Positions 46,701 through 55,700 of a stretch of 64,000 nt of DNA are shown piece by piece. This DNA comes from Marisa cornuarietis (taxonomy: Eukaryota > Mollusca > Gastropoda > Architaenioglossa > Ampullariidae). The DNA lies in the NCBI GenBank assembly GCA_004794655.1, contig SMMW01000622.1, forward strand, positions 1,054,001 through 1,118,000. Direction: 5' to 3'. A program made the position numbers and the translations under genes. Position 1 is the first letter of the stretch, and every line of letters begins with the position of its first letter. The notes below the pieces were generated by a model. It did not search any database. It worked only from the letters and a program-made list of their open reading frames with translations, and had not been told where the DNA came from.

Positions 46701-49700
46701 TAAGTAACTTTTACCTCTTCTGTCTTACATCATTTTCCATCTTTGCCTTTGTAATTACCAGACATCCAGCACTAATATAGCCCACTGTATAGAACTCAAC
46801 TTGTTTGTTGCAGAGTACATGGATGGTGCAGAAGTGTCCAGCTCAGTCTCTGTTGTATCCTCCTTGGCTGCTTCTCCTGCACATTCCAGGAAGCTTAGCT
46901 CAGGGGACAGTGAGCAGTCCACTCCTAAGCATCATACTCCTCAGCTGAGCAAATCCAGCAGGTGCACAAGTCAGAATATCACATGCTGTGTTATATATAT
47001 CGTATGTTTTCTTATGTCAGATCTTTTGTGTCATGGTTGCTGCCATAGGAGATTTTGCTTGTGAGTTACTTCTGCAGCTATAAGCTGTGTAATTAAGCAT
47101 TTTATTAATAAAGCAGAATGTGGCAGTGTGTGCATGTGTAGTGCAAATCCACTCCATATCTAATTCTAGAATTCTGCAATTTTGCAGAGGTACTACTTTT
47201 GCACAGGGCAAGGTTATAGAATATTTTTGGTAAGATGCAGTTCTCCTCCTTGAATCATTTGGGTGGTACAGTGAAGGCTGGGTGTCCTGGGTTCAGCTCT
47301 CGTCTTGGGCAAACTGTTCTTTCTCTGCATGTGGCATCTGTTTACAGGGATGGCTGCCTTGCCGTGATATAGCCTTAGTTGCTAGCTTGGTGTAAAACTG
47401 CAATTCCCCCCCCCCCTCCTTGAATCATTTTCACTTCCTTGTAAGAGAAGAGCATCACAGTATTCATGATGGAAACTAATTCTGTCACGAGCACAACATT
47501 TTCTGATAGGACTTACCTTGCAAGAGTTGGTGGGAGAAAGCAGAGAGTGGTGATGGGTCAGCCGAAAACGCTACAAAAATGAGGCACCTGGTAGTGTAGT
47601 GGTTGAAACACTTGCTTGTTGCCACTGCAGTGAGAGCTTCTGGGTTCAGATCTCGTCTCAGGCCACTATATTTGACATCTGTTCACAAGTCTGGTCATTG
47701 TGTGTGTGTTGGGGAGGGGTTTTCTCTGGGTACTCTGGTTTCCTCTCCCCTCCCTTTCCCCTCATAGTACAAAATCACATCTAGATGGAAGCACTTTTCT
47801 GCTAAAACAACCAGCTAACTAACCGAATGTAATACTGGAGATAGAGGAGATTGGGATCTCAGTGTGATGTGGATTGTTGAAGGGAGCTTTGCTGAAACTG
47901 GCATATATCACTGAGAGTTGAAGTAAGAGTGTAATTGGTTGGGTAAGCTGATGCTGAAGAGACCACAGCTCATCTCTGGATTAAGACAGTGCTTTCATCT
48001 GAGTTGCCTGGGAGAAATCACATGCTTTCTGGATTAACGAGATGCATCAAGGTATTGGGGGGGATGAAGTACAGTTGGAATTGTGCATTACCCATGTGGA
48101 GAAAGATCTACATCAGATTTCTATGACTTATTTTTGTATAAGTCTTTCTAAGGTGCTAGAGATTCAACAAATGCAACAGCACTTTCCAGGTCAACATGGC
48201 TGTGCTTCAGCTAGGGAGGCTATACATCAGAGAAAGAATGACTGTAATGAACATTGACATGAGAATTGAGTTTATAATGTGTGCATGACTGCGAAGAATG
48301 GTGTAGATAGAAATGTCAGCACTGTAGTGGTAGTGGTATATTTGACATATGACACTTTAACAGTTATTTCAGCAGCATGTTAAAAGCTAGATTATATTTA
48401 TCATGACTTAATTTGATGACAGTTCTGCTGATGGCACCTATGAACGTCCCCATGTGCTGCATTTAAAGCGTCCCAAGGGAGCTAATGGACCAGGTTTCAC
48501 AGTAGTAGGTGGCAATGCTGTGGGGATATTTGTTCATGAGATTTCACCTGACTCCCCTGCGTTTTCAAAGTTACAACGTGGGGACATGATTTTGGAGGTT
48601 TGCATCTTTACACTGTCCTTTTTCTTTAACACTGGGTGAATTGACCAATAGCAGGTGTGTCATGCAAAACAGAACGTTATAATTAATTGAAGATAGTGAT
48701 TTTTGTAAATAAAGACTTGTGTGCCTTAGTGGGTGCTGTTGTAGTACAATGAATAATAATGAGGAATTATGTAGTGCTTTTCCAGTGATTTGCTCAGAGC
48801 ACTTTGCCATGCACCATATCTACATATAACAGATGCTCACTTTTACAACAGACACTTACTCATACACAAAGTAAATTACTGATGTTGGGACGAGGGTAGT
48901 AAGAGAATCAGAGTGGCAAAGGCTGATGGGTAATACTTTCCAAGTTGATAGGGCTTGATTATAGAAAGACCTCTAACCACACTTCTTAGCTAGTGGGACT
49001 CAGAAGCTTGGTTTCAAAAGATCAGCAAAGAAGTTGTGTGGCCTTATAGATAGGATTGAGTTTGGAGAGGTACCAAGGACCAGTGCCAGAAACGATGGAG
49101 TAAGTCAAAGTGGAAAGTTTGTAGGCTATACAATCCATGATTGGTAACCAGTGAAGAGAGTAAATGATGGGTGACATGTTCAAATCTAGATGGTCTGCAG
49201 ATGAGGTGAGGAGCATTATTCTGGACCCTTTGAAGTCTGTCAAGAAGATACTTGGGAATGTCAGCCAAAAGAGTATTACAATTGTCAATCCTCGAAAGCA
49301 CAAAGGCACAGATTAGAGTAGCATCAGTGGTGAGATGATGAATGGTACTGATGCTATAAAGTTCAAGGTAAACAGTTCAAGTCACTGAAACACTACATAA
49401 TAGCTCAACGAATGCAGTACTGATGGATAACCAAATAGGAGCTTACTTTCACACCACAGTAGGCACACCTCAAGGATGTCTCCTATCACCGGTGCTGTTT
49501 AATATCCTCTTGGAGAACATCATGCTTGAAACCCTCCACGACCATCATTACTTCCGTTTCAGTTGGTGAAAGGCAGGTCTGCAACCTACACCTTGCAGAC
49601 AACATATGCAAAACCTTCCTAACAGACTGACAGGTTGAACGCATATGGAATGGAGAGCAACACTGAAAATGATCACTGGCAATGGTAAAGCAGAGATCTA

Positions 49701-52700
49701 TATGAACGGGGTACAGCTTGAAGAGGTAAGCATTTTCAAGTACTTGGGAGCCACCCTCTCTAAGGATTGCAGCTCCACACCAGATATCTGCATCAGGATC
49801 GTGACAGTAACAGCACCAATGGCTAAGCTAGAGAGGATCTGGCGTAGTCATAAGTACCAAGTACAATCTGTACAAGTCCCTGGTAGTCCCGATCCTGCTC
49901 TACACTTGTGACATGTGGACTCTGCTCGCTGAAGTAGAAAGGAGAATCCAGGTATTTGAGAACAACTACCTGAAGAGGGTGCTCCAGATCTCATACAGAG
50001 AACATAGAGCCAACGATTTTGTACGAAACAAGATTGTCACATGCTTAGGAACCTCTACCATCAATAGTCAACCAACGTAAGCTGGTCTTCTTTAGTCATG
50101 TGACCTGGCACAACACCTTGTCAAAGACTGTCCTTCAAGGCACCTGGGAGGGTAGTTGACGCCGTGGTGGCCAGAGAAAAAACTGGCTTACAAACGTCAA
50201 AGACTGGACTGGTCGCCTTGTACAAGATCTGCTCAATGTTGCCTAAAATAGCAAGAATGGTAGATCCTGTCAGCTGATGCGTCTATGTGCTTACCCCAGC
50301 AGCAGGTGCCAGTCAAGGGAAACTGACTGACTGAGACATGAGAAATATGATGATGGAAAGTTAAACTCTGATCGAGAATGACACCCAGCAGACAGAGGTA
50401 GAGAAAGGAATGGTTGAATTGTTTATAGACAGAGAAGGAGGGAGAGAAGGATGACTCAGAAATTTCTTTGGACAAGTAAGCAGCAGTTCAGTCTTATTGT
50501 CATTCAGTTGCAGCCTGTTTTTGGAACATCCAAGACTTTTTCAGCTATGCATTCCTGTGTCTGTGTCAGTAGTTATTATATAAAGCTGTGTATCATCAGC
50601 ATAACTCACATGACATGGGATGGCATGACACATCAGACAGAGGGGATATATACAACACAAAAAGTATTGGACCCAGTACAGACCTTTGCGGTACACCATA
50701 TCTCAGGACAAGCATCTGAGTATAATAATAATAATAATAACGGAAATTTATATAGCGCATTCCCTGCTTTACAGAAGGCTCAATGCGCTTTACAAAGAAA
50801 TTCAAAGACACCGTTCACACACACACACACAGAGTGTGGGTTTGGTCCATGAGATATTATTAAAACCAAGACAAAGCAAGATCATGAATACCGAAAAGAG
50901 TGCTGAAGTCTGTGTAGAAGTATAGAATGATCGACATGCAGCTGACAAGACTAACAAAGCCAGAAATGACACTTTGCCATCCTCAGCACAACTTTAAGAA
51001 GAGCAGATTCAGTACTATGGCCTTTTCTATAAGCTGACTGGAATGGGTTAAGATGATTTTCCTCCATATGTACAATAAGCTGGGAAAGAATAATTTTTCC
51101 CAGAACCTTAGAAATGACAGGTTTGAAACTGGTCTGTAATTGCTTAAGCAGTTGCGATCTAAAGATAGTTTCTTTATGTGGGCGGACAATAGCTGACCTG
51201 ACCTCAAGAGGAAAGTGTCCAGATATAAGAGAAGCATTTATGATATGAGTTATATGCTGTAACAGGACATTCAGGCAATCAACAAGCAGAGAGAAGGGAA
51301 TAGGATCAAGCTCATGCTGTGGGGCTGCTTCTCAGACAAATTTCCTTAACAAGCTGTTCACTGACTGGCTCAAAACCACACAACTTAGGACCATTGTAAA
51401 CTAAACAATTGACAGAAAAAGCAAACTAATGTTGATAATCTCCTAATTCCTAGTGATGCTTCATTGACAAGAGAGGATAACTGTAAAATTCAGGTACAGT
51501 GGTACCTTGAGATACGAGCTGCTCGGCATACAAGTTGCTTGAGATACAAGCTGCGACTCGGGCCAATTTCCTGTTTGAGATCCGAGCTGAATTCTGAGAT
51601 ACGAGCCAGTGGTCATTTGGGAAGCTGACCCGTAACTCGGGAAGTTGCCGCATTGGGCGTTCCGGTCGCAGCATCACAGGCTCATCATGGTGTCATCTGG
51701 TTCTTTCTTGCGTGTTACCCACAGAGTTAAGTCGAATCTTGTGCGTTGTGCTCGTTTTTGCATCAGGTTCGCAGTTTTAACTAACTTTTTTTGTGTGCTA
51801 CAATGGGGCTGAAGAAAGTGAATGAAAAGGACAGCGGTGAGATGAAGAAGAGAATGATGGCGATAGAAATAAAGCAAGAAATAATAGAAAAACATAAGCA
51901 TGGTATACGAGTGATGGATCTTGCCAAGATGTACGACCGCAGTACATCCACAATTTGCACCATCCTTAAAGAAAAGGATTCCATCAAAGGTTCAAAGCAA
52001 GTGAAAGGAACTAAAATTCTGTCCCAATAAGGACAAATATTCATGAAGAATTGGAGAAGTTTCTGCTGTTGTGGGTGAAAGACAAAGAGCTGGCAGGAGT
52101 TATGGTGACAAAAACTGTAATATGCGAAAGCACGCAGCATTTACAGCGACCTGAAGAAGAAAGTACTAAATAACAATTATATTTCTATTTCAGATATTTT
52201 TCTTTATTAGTAATGTATAAATATGTGTGTTTCTGTATTAAAAACGTGTACTTTTCTCTGAATGTACGATACTTCGGGGATTTTTCTTGGGACTGGAATG
52301 GATTAATTCTGTTTCAGTTATTTTAGAAGGGAATAATTCGTTTGAGATACAAGCTGATTGAGTTACGAGCTCGGTCACAGAACAAATTAAACTCGTTTCT
52401 CAAGGTACCACTGTATTAAAATAAGTAATTGCTGCATCTTGAGGCTTGTACACCTCAAAGCAACATGGCAGCAGGCTGTGCAAGTTTATGATAGTTCCTT
52501 GGTGAGTAAGAAAGTGATGATATGCTTTACATAATTTGCATGATTATGGGCTAGTGCTTTTTTTCAGTATAACAATATGAGTTTTGAGGCTATCACTGCT
52601 GAGCAGGCCATCCATGAACTGAGTAAACCTTGTTCTAACATGCGGCTTACTATTCAAGGCAACATGGCGAGTAAGTATCCTTTTTCTTAAGTTTTATAAA

Positions 52701-55700
52701 AACACCAAAGTGAGACTAGTTATAGACAAAATACTAGGCAAAAAAAGCTGTTACAGGGCTACTCAAATCTTCAAGTTTGTTTCTTATTGCTTCTTTATAC
52801 TGTGCTAGATAGGACTTTCAGACCCCCAGTTAAAATTTAGATTGTAGGGAGGAGATTCAGACCCCCCAAAAAAATTTTTGGTGACTTTATTGACGAATTA
52901 ATCACTGTATGTGTTAGAAGTATTGGGGTCTTGATGCTTGATTTCAAGAAACAGCTATAATTATTAATTCTATACATGTAAAACTGTCACTAAATTTTTA
53001 TATCAAGCACAGGCAAAATATTGACTTTTATATGACTTTTAAAAAAAAATTTCTTATGCTGTGTAAGACCTCTGATCTGAATTTTTACGTTTAAAAAATC
53101 CTAAATTGCCAAATTGTTTGCATTTTAGGCAATTTTTTTATATGATTTGGATTGAAATAAGTGAAGCAAATATCAGGTACAGATTCAACAGAGGAATTAG
53201 GCTAATGTAATTCATTTTTGTTGTTAGAATACAGCAAAATACAGAATATCCCAGGGGATAAAGTGTTTATCCGCGCCAATTTTTCACGCACGGCTGAAGG
53301 GGAAGGAGAACTGACATTCTGCAAAGATGATGTCCTGGAGGTTGAGAGTACAGTTTATCGAGGGACGCCTGGCTTGTGGCTGGCTTGGCTGGTTGACCAG
53401 TATGGGGACCGAGTTCGCCGTGGCACAATACCTAGCAGAGTGAGGTGAGAGCTTTCATCTGGCCTGAATATGCTTTGATTACAGAAAGCTTCAAGAATTG
53501 TAACTGGCAATTTGAGCTTTGCAATATTCTTTATGTAAATAAAGGTTTTAAGTATATGAATTACACATCATAAAAAGTAAAGAAACACTTTGTAACGTTT
53601 TGCTGCTACTAGGCAGAGATATCACACTTTATCTCCTTGATCAGATTGGAAGATGAGCTTGTACTGAGGCGCAGTCACTCTGAGAGCTGGAGCTTGGGGG
53701 ATTCAGAAGAGCTCAAGGCGTCACGACGCGGATCAGGTTCAGCTCGCCGCAGTTTTTTTCGACGGCGGCGACATCAACGCAATAGTTCGAAAGACAGTCG
53801 AGATCTTGGCTCATTCTCTGATGCCTCTCTGAATAGTGAATCTGTTCCCATCTTGGATGGTATGTCTTGAGTACATGTGTGTGTGTGTTGTACTGTTGCG
53901 TGTTTGTTTATGTCATGTATTATTTTAATGAATTGATCTGCTGCATACAGTAGGGAAAATCTGTTCATTTGCATTGGCCAGTATACACAGAGACATCAAA
54001 TACCATGCAAATATGTGAAATTTCGCCTTATAAATAAGGAGAAATAAGTCATCTGTTAATATTAAGGAATCCCATTGCAGTGTGTTATTTCAAATTTATG
54101 ATAATGGTATTCTCAGACTTAACATTCCAAAATACCACATTAGTGCAACAAATAAGACAACAGCTTTGACAAAGTGTCAAGAAAGGGCAGCTTACTTTTC
54201 ATTAACAAGGTATTTGTGACCTTTTGCAGAGTCCATTTTGGGTTATACGCAAGTGGAGAGGATAGAGTGTAAGTAGGATATAAACAACATATTCAATATT
54301 AGCTTGAAGATTTAACCTGTAAGCGAAGTTATCATGATGTAAAATAATGTCTACTTAGTCCACGTCTCTTCCCTGTTTTAAGCGCTAAGAGCATGCTCTC
54401 TATGAGTGTGAATATGCGCTATAAAAATCTTCACTATTATTATTATTATTAAAATACCAGTACGCTGTCGCTAGGAATCAACTTGGCAGTGTTTACATGA
54501 TTTTATACTCAGGAGCAAAATAAATTTTGAGAACATTATGCTTGATGCTAAGTTCTGTTGCTGCATTAATCTCCTTCAGAATGAGTTGATGAGGTCAATG
54601 GTTTTTTTTTTTAATTCTCCAGATGACCAGATACGACCTGTTGTGCTTCTAGCACCTCTTGCTGAGCCTCTTATCCGGAAGCTGACATCAGAATCACCTG
54701 ACAAATACAAATTTTGTGAGCCTTGTGAGTTCATGCTATTTTAAGTTTTCTAGAATTTAAAGTAAAACGGTTCCAATAGGAAAACTCCAGCATTCCATTT
54801 GAGTTAGTAATATATAAGGTAAAAATCAGTGTTGCATTAATTTTTTTAAACTTTATGTTATCTATTGTGTTTGTTATTTGATATTGAAAAGAAATGTTTA
54901 CTAGTCTATCTTCCTTCCTGAACCTCTTCTATTTAGAGCTTTTTGACATTTCTGTTTCAGTAAGAAGTTGGTAAGTTTATAGATGGAAACAAGAACTACA
55001 CTGAAATGAGACCTCAGTGGATTTCTGCATTATAATAATAAAGTTGAGACCCTATTAGTCTGTAATTGTTTCCCCCAGCAGTTCATGTTTTTCTTATGTA
55101 AACTTAAGTTGTAGGTTGATTGCTGCTTTTCTCTTTTTCTGCTTCTCCTCCCCCAGTCGGCTTTACTGCACCATATGCATACTTGCATTATTTTCCCTGA
55201 GGTGACCTAATTTGACCAAAGTGTGATGTGGCTGGCTCTGGCTTTGATGTGAGAAGTTGTTAGGGACAGGCAGATTTAAATCAGAAAAAATCACGTAAAA
55301 TCATTTTTTTTTTATGTTAAGCACCATGAGCCTGTCCATATGACCGAGATATGGTGCTGTACAAATTCACTATATTATTATTAAGTAATATTAGCAGTTT
55401 CAAAAGTAATTCCCAATAATATTCTTGAAAAGTTGAGTGAATATCATCCAGCATGCTCTTGATGTGACAACAGGCATATTGCGGGCAGCAATGACAGATA
55501 TGGAACAGTCACTGGCTGATGGGCGATTGATAGACTACTGGAAGAGAGAGGACCACTTTGAATGTGTTCAGGTTTCACAAATCAGAGAAATTTGTGATAA
55601 GGTAAGTTTTTATGGGGACACTTAAAGACTGGAAAACAGTATAAAAATTTTTGAATAAAACACAACACTTTGGTGCCCAGGTTTATTTTTGAAATGTTAT

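Larger units (their letters stand above)
46962..48422. other. DLG5 intron 22
   Basis: Contains two SINE-like repeats (47,262-47,420 and 47,583-47,795). The remainder shows nothing recognisable. Confidence 0.6.
48740..51480 (-). mobile_element. CR1/L2-like LINE, minus strand, interrupted
   Basis: Read on the minus strand from about 51,340 downward the frames give 'CELDPIPFSLLVDCLNVLLQ', 'LSNYRPVSNLSFL', the RT core 'GVPQRSVLGPILFVLYISPL' (50,750-50,690), 'LGVILDQSLTFHHHISHV' (50,390-50,337), then 'SRIDNCNTLLADIPKYLLDR' and 'LQRVQNNAPHLICRPSRFEH' (49,290-49,165). The order is right but frameshifts and stops are many. An (ATT) stretch near 48,750 marks the 3' end. Two insertions interrupt it: an RTE-like copy (49,370-50,334) and an (AAT)n element (about 50,716-50,830). 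Confidence 0.8.
48598..52567. other. DLG5 intron 23 (4 kb), nested transposon cluster
   Basis: Almost entirely mobile DNA: a minus-strand CR1/L2-like LINE, an RTE-like copy inserted in it, an (AAT)n-linked tail inserted in its reverse transcriptase region, and a Tigger/pogo relic at 51,497-52,413. The last 150 bases before exon 24 appear unique. Confidence 0.7.

Noticed and set aside
47583..47670. Possible tRNA genes at SINE heads (31.9, 33.4 and 47.6 kb)
   Set aside because: A and B boxes are present but cloverleaf stems do not close and each leads into a SINE body.
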